Made by a program: the position numbers and the translations under genes. 64,000 nt of DNA from Candidatus Tumulicola scandinaviensis (GTDB taxonomy: Bacteria; Vulcanimicrobiota; Vulcanimicrobiia; Vulcanimicrobiales; Vulcanimicrobiaceae): positions 635 to 64,634 of the forward strand of contig PLLA01000122.1 of assembly GCA_003140835.1 (NCBI GenBank), in the 5' to 3' direction. A model generated the notes under the pieces. It saw only the letters and a program-made list of their open reading frames with translations, was not told where the DNA came from and made no database searches. Shown in pieces: positions 1 to 8,168 of the stretch (positions are counted from its first letter, which is position 1; each line of letters starts with the position of its first letter).

Positions 1-265
1 GGTCGAGGTTGCCGGAATCGAACGATGCGTCACGTGCGGTGACGGTGTGTGACACGGCATCGTCGTTGACCCAGGCTACGCTCTTTCCGACCGCTATCGT
101 GACGGTAACCGGCGCGTAGGCGTAGTTCTTGATGTGGACGACCGTCGAGGGGTTGGGCGCGTCGGTCCCGATCGGCGCCGGGCTCGGCGTCTGCTGACCC
201 ACCGCCGGTCCGGTCAGTGCAAAGGCGGCCAGGGCGGTCAGAAAGGCAAATACGAGGGTGCGCAT
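1..265 (-). CDS. Cupredoxin/plastocyanin-like exported protein (3' end cut by window edge)
   Basis: Reading leftward from an ATG at 265, the first 88 codons encode a hydrophobic signal peptide (MRTLVFAFLTALAAFALTG), a short Pro/Ser/Thr linker and the start of a cupredoxin fold. The stretch YAYAPVTVTIAVGKSVAWVN followed by DDAVSHTVTA is typical of plastocyanin/amicyanin-like domains, where the His of SHTV is the first copper ligand. The later Cys-His-Met ligands lie outside the window. An AGGGGAC stretch just upstream is a weak ribosome binding site. It is probably a periplasmic copper electron carrier or a related small copper protein. It diverges from the 2-oxoglutarate dehydrogenase gene, and the 169 bp between them must hold both promoters. 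Confidence 0.75.
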   Translation of the reverse strand, partial: MRTLVFAFLTALAAFALTGPAVGQQTPSPAPIGTDAPNPSTVVHIKNYAYAPVTVTIAVGKSVAWVNDDAVSHTVTARDASFDSGNLD

Positions 266-434
266 GTCCCCTAGGATACCCGGAAAGGGACGCTAGTTCT
301 CGCCAGGGGGCGAGCGACCGTACGGAGGCCGACGACAACGGTCCACGCCCCACGATGTGTTCTAGTGGTACCATGGGTCGTCGCGGCTGGAGCCGAAAGC
401 CTGGCGCGAAGAAGGTACGTCCCCGGAGAACGGT

Positions 435-3400
435 TTGCAAACGCTGGTGAACGTCGCCCTGCCCGAGATGGGCGAGTCGGTCACCGAAGGCTCCATCGTC
501 GAGTGGCGCAAGCGGGTTGGTGATTTCGTCGCCGAGGGCGACCCTCTGGTCGACGTCACCACCGACAAAGTCGACGTCGAAGTACCGGCGACCGCCTCGG
601 GCGTCATCACGCAAATCCTCGCCGGCGAGGGCGATACGGTTTCCGTCGGCTCCGTGCTCGCCGAGATCGATACGACGAAAACGAACGGTCAAGTAGCCGG
701 CAAGGGCGCCGCGGCGCGCGGTGCGGTTAACGGCGGGGCTGCCTCCGCGAGTTCGCCCGTCAAAACGGCCGACGTTCCACCGGCTGACGTCACTCGCTCC
801 GGAGAGCCGGTCGCGGATCAGCCGGCGCGACGAATGGCCCGCCGGCTCGATGTCGACCTCGGCAAAATCCGCGGATCGGGACCCAACGGACTCATCTTAC
901 GTGGCGACGTGGTCGCGCAAGCCGAGGACGCCGGACGCCGGCCGCCGGAGCGCGAATCGTCCGCGCCGCTTCCGGCAATACCGGCTGGGGCCGCGGTGAC
1001 GCCGCTCAAAGGCCCGGCGGCGGCTCTCGTTGGCTACATGGAGCAGAGTCTGACGATTCCGACGGCCACCAGCTTTCGCGCGTTGGCAGTCGACGTGCTC
1101 GACGCCCGGCGCAAGGAACTCAACGGTGCGATCAAGGCGGCCGGACGTAGCGAAAAGATCTCCTTTACGCACGTGGCGGCGTATGCGCTGGTACGGGCTG
1201 CGCGCGATCTCCCGTTTATCACCTACTCGTTCAGACGCAACGAAAAGGGCGCGCCGGCGCGGCTGGAACCGGGCATTCATCTCGGCCTCGCGGTCGACAG
1301 CGAGCGCAAAGACGGAACGCGCTTCTTAGTCGTCCCCGTCATCAAGGATGCCGCCGCGCTCGACTTCGCGGCGTTTCGCGCGAAGTACGAAGAGTTAGTC
1401 GTCAAAGCGCGCGACAACAAACTGGTGGCCGACGACTTGCAAGGCGCGTCGTTCACGCTTACCAATCCGGGCGGAATCGGGACGGTCGCCTCGCTTCCCC
1501 GCTTGATGGCCGGACAAGGCGCCATCATCGCGACCGGCGCGATCGGCTATCCGCCGGGTTTTGCCAATGCCAACGAGCAGTCGTTACAGTTGTTGGGCGT
1601 TTCGAAAGTCATGCAGATGACGAGCACGTACGATCATCGCGTGACGCAAGGTGCGCAGTCGGGCGAGTACCTCCGCCACGTCGACGAGCTGCTGCAAGGA
1701 CGCAACCGTTTCTACGAAGAGATTTTCGAATCGCTCGGATTGCAAGCGGCTCCGGTGCCGCACATCACCACCGCGCTGGCGGCCGCAAGGCCGGGGGGAT
1801 CGGCCGCGGCCACGCCGCCGTCGGACGAAATGCTGCGCGCCGTCGCCGCCGGCATGGCGATCGTTTCGGCCTACCGCCGGCACGGCCATCTCGCGGCCAA
1901 TCTCGATCCGCTCGGCGCGCAACCGGTCGGCGATGCGTCGCTCGAACCGCAAACGTACGGCTTGACACCGGCGTTGATGAGCGCGATCCCCGCCGGCGTT
2001 TTGCGCGTCAAAGTTCCCGGCAATACTCTCGGCGAAGTGCTTCCGCACCTCAAGGAAACGTACAGTTCGACCATCGCTTACGAGATCGAGCACATTTCGA
2101 ATGCGGGCCAGCGCGTGTGGCTGCGCGACTACATCGAGTCGGGCAAGAATAAGATCAAGTTTTCCCCCGAGCGGCAACTCGAGTTCCTCACCCGCCTCAC
2201 TCGGGTCGAAGCGTTCGATCGCTTCGTGCGCAAAACGTTCCTCGGCCAAAAGACGTTCTCCGGCGAAGGCTTGGACGTGATGGTGCCGATGCTCGAAGAG
2301 ATGCTCGACATGTTTGCCGACGACGGGGTTCGCAACGCCGTCTTCGGGATGGCACACCGCGGCCGGCTCAACGTGATCGCGCACGTCGTCAACGCGCCCT
2401 ACGAAGAAGCCATGATGGAGTTCGAAGCGGCGCAATACCGTGGCGAACTCGGTGACGACGACGTCATGGGCGACGTGAAGTATCATCACGGCGCCACCGG
2501 TACGTTCGTGACGTCGAAAGGAAAGTCGATCGCCGTCACCCTGGCGCATAACCCGAGCCATCTTGAAGCCGTCGACCCGGTGGTCGAAGGAAGCGCGCGC
2601 GCGCTTCAAACCGATCATCTTCGCGGCGTTCCGGAACTCGTACCCAAAGGCGCGGTTCCGATCTTGATACACGGCGATGCCGCCTTCACCGGACAGGGCA
2701 TCGTGTCGGAGGTCTTCAACCTGCAGTCGCTGCCCGGATACCAAACGGGTGGAACGGTGCATTTGATTGCCAACAATCAGATCGGTTTTACGACCGACGC
2801 GGCGGACGCGCGTTCGACGCGTTACGCATCGGACTTGGCCAAAGGTTTCGACGTGCCGATCGTACACGTCAACGCCGACGACGTCGATGCATGCATCGCC
2901 GCCGTCCATCTGGCGGTCGACTTCCGTCGCGCTTTTAGCCGCGACGTCTTAATCGATTTGATCGGATACCGGAGGTTCGGCCACAACGAGCAAGACGAGC
3001 CCGCATATACGCAGCCGATCGTGGCCGAAAAGATCAAGAGCCACCCGACCGTGCGCGAGCTGTTTGCCAATAAGTTGATCAACCAGGGGATTCTCACGCC
3101 CGAACAGTCGCGGGCGATGATCGAGGAAGCCAACGAGCGGTTGAGCGAGGCGCGCAAGGCCGTCAAAGGCGTGCTGGCCACGCATACCAAGGGCCGCAAA
3201 ATGGCCGGCAGCAACACGTTCGACGGCACCGTTTTGGCGCCGGTCGAGCGCGACCAACTCATTGCCTGGAGCGACGCTCTGGCGCGCGTGCCGGAAGGGT
3301 TTGCCCTCAATCGCAAACTGGTGACGCAGTTCGATCGTCGCCGCGAAACGATCGCCGAGAAAGGCATCGTCGATTGGGGAACCGCCGAAGCGCTCGCGTT

Positions 3401-4397
3401 CGCGTCGTTGCTGACGAGCGGGTCGCCGATTCGCCTCACCGGTCAGGACACCGAACGCGGCACCTTCAGCCATCGCCACGCCGTCCTGCACGCCACCGAC
3501 TTGGCCACCAGTTGGATTCCGCTGCAGCATCTTTCGGAAAACCAGGCCTCGTTCGAAATCCGCAACAGCCCGCTTTCCGAATATGCCTGCATGGGTTTCG
3601 AATACGGCTACTCGACGCAGGAGCCGCAGGCGCTCGTGCTCTGGGAAGCGCAGTACGGCGACTTTTTCAACGGTGCCGAGATCGTCGTGGATCAATTCAT
3701 CGCCGCCGGACAAGCCAAATGGGGACAATCGTCGCGCTTGGTGCTGTTGCTTCCGCACGGCTACGAAGGTGGCGGCCCCGAACATTCGAGCGCGCGGTTG
3801 GAACGTTTTCTGCAGCTCGTCGCCGAGGGCAATCTGCGAGTCGCCTATCCCTCGAGCGCCAGCAACTACTACCATTTGTTGCGCATGCAAGCGCGCTCGC
3901 CGATCGCCGTTCCGCTGGTGGTGATGACGCCGAAATCGCTGCTGCGGGCGCAAAGCGCGTCGGGTGCGCTCGACGACATGGCCGGCGGGTCGTTCGTGCC
4001 GGTTATCGACGATCCGCGTCCGCTCGACCGCGACGCGATCGAGCGATTGATTCTGTGCAGCGGAAAAATCTACCACGATCTCGTCGGCCACGCCGCGTAC
4101 GGCGCGTTACGGAAAACCGCGATCGCGCGCATCGAGCTGCTCGCACCATTGCCGGCGAGTGAGATCAACCGCGTCATTAACGGTTATCCGAAGCTCAAGA
4201 AGATCGTATGGGTTCAAGAGGAACCCAAGAACATGGGAGCGCGTGCGTTCGTACGCCGCCGCTTGCTCGAGAGCAAGCGCGACGGATTCGACATCGAGTA
4301 CATCGGGCGTGGCTATCGCGCTAGCCCGAGCGAAGGGTACGCCGGTCAGCATGCGGTGGAACAAGAACGCATCGTCGCTACCGCGCTGTCCGAATAG
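435..4397 (+). CDS. kgd: Single-chain 2-oxoglutarate dehydrogenase: lipoyl-E2-E1 fusion (Kgd/OdhA type)
   Basis: This 1320-residue protein fuses the succinyltransferase (E2) and the thiamine-dependent dehydrogenase (E1) of the TCA-cycle 2-oxoglutarate dehydrogenase. Residues 1-80 form a lipoyl domain with the lipoylation motif DKVDVEV (Lys45). About 125-165 is a peripheral-subunit-binding domain (ARRMARRLDVDLGKIRGSG), and about 190-430 is the E2 catalytic domain with STYDHRVTQGA (His401). The rest is E1, with MAHRGRLN (His641), the thiamine-diphosphate site GDAAF (Asp748) and NNQIGFTT. Mycobacterial Kgd and corynebacterial OdhA share the E2-E1 fusion and the Q in DHRxxQGA but lack a lipoyl domain, and are about 90 residues shorter. 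The TTG start is set by GGAG six bases upstream. The E3 subunit is not in the window. Confidence 0.93.
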   Translation: MQTLVNVALPEMGESVTEGSIVEWRKRVGDFVAEGDPLVDVTTDKVDVEVPATASGVITQILAGEGDTVSVGSVLAEIDTTKTNGQVAGKGAAARGAVNGGAASASSPVKTADVPPADVTRSGEPVADQPARRMARRLDVDLGKIRGSGPNGLILRGDVVAQAEDAGRRPPERESSAPLPAIPAGAAVTPLKGPAAALVGYMEQSLTIPTATSFRALAVDVLDARRKELNGAIKAAGRSEKISFTHVAAYALVRAARDLPFITYSFRRNEKGAPARLEPGIHLGLAVDSERKDGTRFLVVPVIKDAAALDFAAFRAKYEELVVKARDNKLVADDLQGASFTLTNPGGIGTVASLPRLMAGQGAIIATGAIGYPPGFANANEQSLQLLGVSKVMQMTSTYDHRVTQGAQSGEYLRHVDELLQGRNRFYEEIFESLGLQAAPVPHITTALAAARPGGSAAATPPSDEMLRAVAAGMAIVSAYRRHGHLAANLDPLGAQPVGDASLEPQTYGLTPALMSAIPAGVLRVKVPGNTLGEVLPHLKETYSSTIAYEIEHISNAGQRVWLRDYIESGKNKIKFSPERQLEFLTRLTRVEAFDRFVRKTFLGQKTFSGEGLDVMVPMLEEMLDMFADDGVRNAVFGMAHRGRLNVIAHVVNAPYEEAMMEFEAAQYRGELGDDDVMGDVKYHHGATGTFVTSKGKSIAVTLAHNPSHLEAVDPVVEGSARALQTDHLRGVPELVPKGAVPILIHGDAAFTGQGIVSEVFNLQSLPGYQTGGTVHLIANNQIGFTTDAADARSTRYASDLAKGFDVPIVHVNADDVDACIAAVHLAVDFRRAFSRDVLIDLIGYRRFGHNEQDEPAYTQPIVAEKIKSHPTVRELFANKLINQGILTPEQSRAMIEEANERLSEARKAVKGVLATHTKGRKMAGSNTFDGTVLAPVERDQLIAWSDALARVPEGFALNRKLVTQFDRRRETIAEKGIVDWGTAEALAFASLLTSGSPIRLTGQDTERGTFSHRHAVLHATDLATSWIPLQHLSENQASFEIRNSPLSEYACMGFEYGYSTQEPQALVLWEAQYGDFFNGAEIVVDQFIAAGQAKWGQSSRLVLLLPHGYEGGGPEHSSARLERFLQLVAEGNLRVAYPSSASNYYHLLRMQARSPIAVPLVVMTPKSLLRAQSASGALDDMAGGSFVPVIDDPRPLDRDAIERLILCSGKIYHDLVGHAAYGALRKTAIARIELLAPLPASEINRVINGYPKLKKIVWVQEEPKNMGARAFVRRRLLESKRDGFDIEYIGRGYRASPSEGYAGQHAVEQERIVATALSE

Positions 4398-4410
4398 CCG
4401 AAGCGACTGC

Positions 4411-4809
4411 GTGCCGTCCTCCGGCGAAACGCCCCGGCAGCGAGGCGAACGGCTGCTCCGCCAAATCGACGGCGATAAGGTTGCCGACAATCTCTTGCGC
4501 GGCTACGAAGGGATTGCTCCGGACTTCGTACGGTATTTGATTGAGTTCGCATTCGGCGAAGTCTACGCGCGCGATGGCGACCTGCGGCAGCGCGAGCTGG
4601 TCGCGATTGCGTCGCTCGCCACCATGGGAGGGTGCGATCCGCAGCTCGAGACGCACGTGCACGGCGCCTTCAACGTCGGGCTAAGCGAGGCGGAAGTCGT
4701 CGAAGCCGTGATGACGCTGATTCCATACGTCGGTTTCCCCAAGGCACTCAACGCCATCGCCGTGGTCAAGCGCGTCATCGAAAAGCGCGCTCCTCGGCCG
4801 TCATCCTGA
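4411..4809 (+). CDS. Carboxymuconolactone decarboxylase (CMD)/AhpD-like family protein
   Basis: The product has 132 residues starting at a GTG 13 bases after the kgd stop. The region FGEVYARDGDLRQRELVAIA followed by SLATMGGCDPQLETHVHGAFN and GLSEAEVVEAVMTLIPYVGF matches the helical CMD fold. The histidine in THVHGA is conserved in the family. The single Cys in GGC is not the CxxC of AhpD, so a peroxidase-partner role is less likely than a decarboxylase or uncharacterised CMD role. The substrate cannot be inferred. The 3' end overlaps the convergent CGNR gene by nine bases and carries a copy of the dispersed intergenic repeat. Confidence 0.75.
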   Translation: MPSSGETPRQRGERLLRQIDGDKVADNLLRGYEGIAPDFVRYLIEFAFGEVYARDGDLRQRELVAIASLATMGGCDPQLETHVHGAFNVGLSEAEVVEAVMTLIPYVGFPKALNAIAVVKRVIEKRAPRPSS

Positions 4810-4830
4810 GCGGAGGCGGCGAAACGCCGC
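4799..4830. repeat. Partial copy of dispersed GTCATCCTGAGCGGAG repeat with hairpin, at convergent gene ends
   Basis: The core GTCATCCTGAGCGGAG lies at the meeting point of the CMD gene and the CGNR gene. It is followed by GCGGCG-AAA-CGCCGC (4816-4830), a perfect 6-bp stem. The same core occurs at about 18.25 kb and 32.0 kb, also at gene ends. A role as bidirectional terminator is inference from position and structure. Confidence 0.5.
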
Positions 4831-5298
4831 GACCTTGGTGCGGTTTCCGCACCGGCGCATCGAACACCAGCGCCGGCCTTTGGCGCGCGAGCGATCGAGA
4901 AACATCCGCCCGCAGCCGCGACCCTCGCAGGTTCGAAGGTCGAGCGCGTGATGGGCGATCGTTTCGACGGCATCGCGGGCGACCGCCGCGAGCGCGGCGC
5001 GGACCGGAGCGGTCGCGTTGCGGGCAACGCTGCCGTCGATCCGAAGCACCAGCGTAGGCGGCTCGTCGGATGCGTAACTGTTGATGGTCGCAACGTCGCG
5101 TTCCGGGAGCCCGGATCCGGCGGCGGTCGCAGCAAAGGTCCGGCTAATCGCCTCGCTCAGCCGGTCCGCGTCGGCGGCATCTTGGAAGTCGGCAGCCGCC
5201 TCGAACGACAGAACCCCGATCTCCACCAGCGATCGCCCGAGCTCGCTGCGCTCCACGGTTGCCACGGCCAGAAAGCCGAGGCTCAAGCTTCCGTACAT
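4801..5298 (-). CDS. CGNR zinc-finger (ABATE domain) putative transcription regulator
   Basis: The product has 165 residues. The C-terminal third (about 122-160) is a CGNR zinc finger: CEGRGCGRMFLDRSRAKGRR, then WCSMRRCGNRTK. The four cysteines and the CGNR signature are intact. The N-terminal part resembles the stress-related ABATE domain normally found in front of CGNR fingers, but is shorter than in most family members (about 180-200 residues). Such proteins are predicted DNA-binding regulators, and the targets are unknown. Little 5' leader precedes the ATG and no Shine-Dalgarno is visible, so a nearly leaderless mRNA is possible. Confidence 0.8.
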   Translation of the reverse strand: MYGSLSLGFLAVATVERSELGRSLVEIGVLSFEAAADFQDAADADRLSEAISRTFAATAAGSGLPERDVATINSYASDEPPTLVLRIDGSVARNATAPVRAALAAVARDAVETIAHHALDLRTCEGRGCGRMFLDRSRAKGRRWCSMRRCGNRTKVAAFRRLRSG

Positions 5299-5299
5299 G

Positions 5300-5334
5300 G
5301 TAACTACTTTATAAGGTTACAAAGCTGACGTCAA
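5300..5334 (-). promoter_or_regulatory. Candidate promoter and small inverted repeat for the CGNR gene
   Basis: On the minus strand TTGACG (5334-5329) and TATAAA (5313-5308) are separated by 15 bp, a little short of optimum. The -10 ends nine bases before the start codon. The inverted repeat GTAAC-N11-GTTAC (5300-5304 and 5316-5320) brackets the -10 and could be an operator, possibly for the CGNR protein itself. This is prediction from sequence only. Confidence 0.35.
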
Positions 5335-5365
5335 ATCGAAATCGGAGAACCTGTGGGGTAACCGG

Positions 5366-5914
5366 TTAGACCGGTGTCGGAGCGATGCGCGGAAGCAGCG
5401 TCTCGATCGTCGGCGCTTCCACCAAGAGCCGCCGGTTGGCCGGGGTGACGAACCCTTCCGCGACCATTGCGTCGAAGAGCGCGATGAGCGGGTCGAAGTA
5501 TCCGCGATGGTTGAGTAGCCCTATGGGCTTATCGTGAATGCCGAGCTGACGCCACGTGAGAACGTCGCCGACTTCGTCGAGCGTCCCGAAGCCGCCGGGG
5601 AGCGCGAGGAACGCGTGGCTCTCGTCCGCCATGCGCATCTTTCTCTCGTGCATGCTTTCGACGATCTCTAAGCGCGTCAGGCCGTCGTGAGCGACCTCCG
5701 CGGTCGACAGGGCGCGCGGAATGACGCCGATCACCTCACCGCCTGCCGCGAGCGCCGCATCGGCCAACACGCCCATCAAGCCGATCCGCCCGCCGCCGTA
5801 AACGATTCCGTAGCCGGCGCGAACGATTACGCGTGCCACATCGCGCGCCGCCGTCGCGTACGAAACGTCTCGTCCGAGACTGCTGCCACAGAAGACGCAG
5901 ATTCGCCGGTTCAT
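5366..5914 (-). CDS. LOG family protein (TIGR00730; cytokinin riboside 5'-monophosphate phosphoribohydrolase-like)
   Basis: The product has 182 residues and begins MNRRICVFCGSS, the usual start of this Rossmann-type family. It carries GIVYGGGRIGLMG, ESMHERKMRMAD and the signature LPGGFGTLDEVGDVLTWRQL. PGGxGTxxE is the nucleotide and catalytic motif. LOG enzymes release a base from nucleoside 5'-monophosphates. In bacteria they may make cytokinin-like bases or act in nucleotide salvage. An alternative in-frame ATG at 5941 has a better upstream GGCAGG but would add nine residues not found in typical members. It diverges from the yciH-P450 pair, with start codons about 50 bp apart. Confidence 0.88.
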   Translation of the reverse strand: MNRRICVFCGSSLGRDVSYATAARDVARVIVRAGYGIVYGGGRIGLMGVLADAALAAGGEVIGVIPRALSTAEVAHDGLTRLEIVESMHERKMRMADESHAFLALPGGFGTLDEVGDVLTWRQLGIHDKPIGLLNHRGYFDPLIALFDAMVAEGFVTPANRRLLVEAPTIETLLPRIAPTPV

Positions 5915-5966
5915 CGCGCACGCCGTTGGGCAGTTGAGCATCGCGTGCCTGCCGAAGCGCACGCGC

Positions 5967-6239
5967 ATGCCCCGCGATCTCCGTTTGCAACGCCGGCCCC
6001 CACTGCCCGACGACGGCGTCGTTCGCATCATGCGGGTTCGGCGGCGCGCGAGCACCGTGAGCGTGGTGATCGGCTTACGAACCCCGGAACTCGACGACGT
6101 TGCAAAGTCGCTAAAGCGTCACTGCGGAACGGGCGGTACCGCGAAGAACGGAACGGTCGAAATTCAAGGCGACCATCGCGAAAAGATCGTTGCGTGGTTC
6201 GCGGCCCAAGGCCGCGCCGTGAAACTGGCGGGCGGATGA
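5967..6239 (+). CDS. yciH: eIF1/SUI1-like translation factor, YciH family
   Basis: The product has about 90 residues with a complete SUI1 fold. DGVVRI appears near the N-terminus, as in E. coli YciH. The core RHCGTGGTAKNGTVEIQGDH is followed by a C-terminal VKLAGG, all hallmarks of the family. YciH/eIF1 homologues influence start-site fidelity at the small ribosomal subunit and are linked to stress translation. The ATG at 5967 is chosen because it leaves the short basic N-terminal tail typical of the family; a TTG at 5934 is possible. The stop codon overlaps the P450 start as ATGA, so the two are very likely translationally coupled, which is an unusual partnership. Confidence 0.85.
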   Translation: MPRDLRLQRRPPLPDDGVVRIMRVRRRASTVSVVIGLRTPELDDVAKSLKRHCGTGGTAKNGTVEIQGDHREKIVAWFAAQGRAVKLAGG

Positions 6240-7621
6240 GCAAACGTCTCCCCGGTCCGGCGCAATGGACCACCATGCGGCGCCTTTTCCCGGTACCGTT
6301 CTCGAAGTTCACGCCGTTTTTGCTCGAGATGACGGCGCGATACGGCAATCTGTTCGCGTTTTCGGTCCCCTGGAGGCGCTACGTTTTCCTCAACCAGCCC
6401 GCGCTCATCAAAGACGTCTTCGTGACGCAGCAGCAGGCGTTTTCAAAATCTCTGGGGGCACGCTCGCTGCGTTTTCTCCTCGGCGAAGGGCTGCTCACGA
6501 GCGAGGAACCGCTGCACCGGCAGATGCGCCGTATCGTCCAGCCCGCTTTTCACCGCGAACGAATCGCGCGCTACGCTCGGATTATGGACGAGGCCGCAGC
6601 GAATTTCGTGGGCGGCCTCGAGCCGGGTGCGACGTTCGATTTCCACGCCGCGATGGCCGCGTTAACGCTGCGGATTGCGACGACGACGCTGTTCGGCAGC
6701 GACGAAAGCGGCTCGACGCAGAAAGTCAGCGATGCGTTGGGGCTGATGATGGAAGAATTTCCCCACGTGTTGGTACCGTTCGGGCATTTGCGACAGCGAC
6801 TCCCGCTGCCGTCAACGCGAAGCTTCCAGCACGCGCGCAAGACGCTCGACGACATCATTTACGGATTGATCGCGCGACGGCGCGAAAGCGGAAGCGACAA
6901 CGGCGACGCGCTTTCGATGCTGCTGGCGGCGCACGACGCGGAAACCCGACACCGTCCTTCCGACCAACAGATCCGCGATGAGGTCATGACGCTTTTTATG
7001 GCCGGGCACGAGACCACCGCGAATCTGCTCACGTGGACGTTTTATTTGCTTTCGCAACACCCCGCCATCGACGCCCGCATGGGGGAAGCCTCGGCCGGCG
7101 GTGATCTCGGCTACGTGTCGCGAGTGGTGCGCGAGAGTTTACGCCTGTATCCGCCGGCGTGGCTCATCGGACGCGAATCGCTGCGGGCGGTGACGCTGAT
7201 CGACGGAACCGTCATTGCGCCGAAAACCACGGTCCTGGTCTCGCCGCTCTTGTTGCACCGGCGACCCGAATATTTCCGCGATCCGGATCGCTTCGATCCC
7301 GATCGCTGGTTGGGGCCCGAGCCGCCTCCGTTTGCGTTTCTTCCGTTCGGAGCGGGCGCGCGACGCTGCATCGGCGATGAGTTCGCGCTGCGCGAAGCCG
7401 AAATCGTGGCCGGGGCCATCGCTCGACGCTATTCGCTGACGAAAGAACCAGGCGTCAACGTCGCCACCGCCCCACTGGTCACGTTGCGACCGGCCGGCCC
7501 GGTGCCGCTGCGAGCCGTTCCGCGGTCCAGTTACGTTTCCGGGCAGCCGGCGACGGCGTGGGGCTCGACCGATGGGTCCCACAGCCGCTTGACCCAACAC
7601 GTTCCCAGCAACGAACAATAA
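6236..7621 (+). CDS. Cytochrome P450 monooxygenase
   Basis: The product is a soluble P450 of 461 residues. It has the I-helix oxygen-activation motif AGHETTANLLTW, the K-helix ExxR in ESLRLYPP, and the heme-binding loop FLPFGAGARRCIGDEFALRE with the heme-thiolate Cys378. The N-terminus has no membrane anchor. The pattern resembles bacterial CYP families related to fatty-acid or terpenoid hydroxylases, but the substrate cannot be told from sequence. The start is the ATG of the ATGA overlap with yciH. No ferredoxin or reductase gene is nearby. The last 35 or so residues extend beyond the usual P450 end and overlap the convergent gene by 91 bp. Confidence 0.93.
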   Translation: MSKRLPGPAQWTTMRRLFPVPFSKFTPFLLEMTARYGNLFAFSVPWRRYVFLNQPALIKDVFVTQQQAFSKSLGARSLRFLLGEGLLTSEEPLHRQMRRIVQPAFHRERIARYARIMDEAAANFVGGLEPGATFDFHAAMAALTLRIATTTLFGSDESGSTQKVSDALGLMMEEFPHVLVPFGHLRQRLPLPSTRSFQHARKTLDDIIYGLIARRRESGSDNGDALSMLLAAHDAETRHRPSDQQIRDEVMTLFMAGHETTANLLTWTFYLLSQHPAIDARMGEASAGGDLGYVSRVVRESLRLYPPAWLIGRESLRAVTLIDGTVIAPKTTVLVSPLLLHRRPEYFRDPDRFDPDRWLGPEPPPFAFLPFGAGARRCIGDEFALREAEIVAGAIARRYSLTKEPGVNVATAPLVTLRPAGPVPLRAVPRSSYVSGQPATAWGSTDGSHSRLTQHVPSNEQ

Positions 7622-8109
7622 CAGAGTTTCAAATCCACGCGCCGTGCGTCGGCCAGAATGAAGCGTTCGAGCGGCTCGCCCTCGACACGCAAGAGCTCGA
7701 GTTTCGATCCCGCCGGAACGACGTCGCCGCGCACGATCGAACTGATCGTCAGATTCGCGCGCTGGTGGGTACGCGCTTCCTCGATTCTCGCGGCCTCTCG
7801 TTCCGGACCGATGGCCAGTCCCAGCGCGGGCGACGTGGTCGGAGTCTCGGGCGTACTGACGGGCCGCCCATCGCGCGTGACGACCGCGCTCCGAATCAGC
7901 GCCGGGCCGATCCCGGCATTGCTGACGTCCAGCTCGAAGTATCGGCCGGTCGACGAGGTCGTGATGAAGGTGAGGTACGGCCACACCGTCGCGCTGTACT
8001 GCTGGCGGATCACGTAGGTCTGATACGCCGAGGCGGCGGCCGCGACGGCGCTGATGAGCAACGCGCAGAGCGCGATGAACAGGTCGAACCGAAAACGCTT
8101 CTCGTCCAT
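7531..8109 (-). CDS. Hypothetical single-pass membrane protein
   Basis: The product has 192 residues. It starts MDEKRFRFDLFIALCALLIS and has one N-terminal transmembrane helix followed by a soluble domain containing ELDVSNAGIGPALIRSAVV. This has the look of small proteins with an N-terminal anchor and an immunoglobulin-like extracytoplasmic domain. I do not recognise a named family. The ATG at 8109 is preferred over one at 8124 because GGAG sits just in front of it. The 3' end overlaps the P450 gene by 91 bp on the opposite strand. The divergent neighbour is a DUF4097 protein. Confidence 0.6.
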   Translation of the reverse strand: MDEKRFRFDLFIALCALLISAVAAAASAYQTYVIRQQYSATVWPYLTFITTSSTGRYFELDVSNAGIGPALIRSAVVTRDGRPVSTPETPTTSPALGLAIGPEREAARIEEARTHQRANLTISSIVRGDVVPAGSKLELLRVEGEPLERFILADARRVDLKLCYCSLLGTCWVKRLWDPSVEPHAVAGCPET

Positions 8110-8168
8110 ACGCTCCACGTTCAAGCGAGAGCGAAACCGTTCCGTCTGGATTGCGGTAAGAAGGTCGG

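Noticed and set aside
1584-2909. Long leftward open frame (441 codons) inside the 2-oxoglutarate dehydrogenase gene
   Set aside because: Antisense shadow of a strongly recognisable gene in high-GC DNA; its translation is Arg/His/Asp-rich with no family resemblance.
5687-6235. Upstream extension of the P450 frame by about 183 codons
   Set aside because: The P450 homology begins at MSKRLPGPAQW; the upstream part is Arg-rich and overlaps LOG and yciH. The ATGA overlap gives a natural start.
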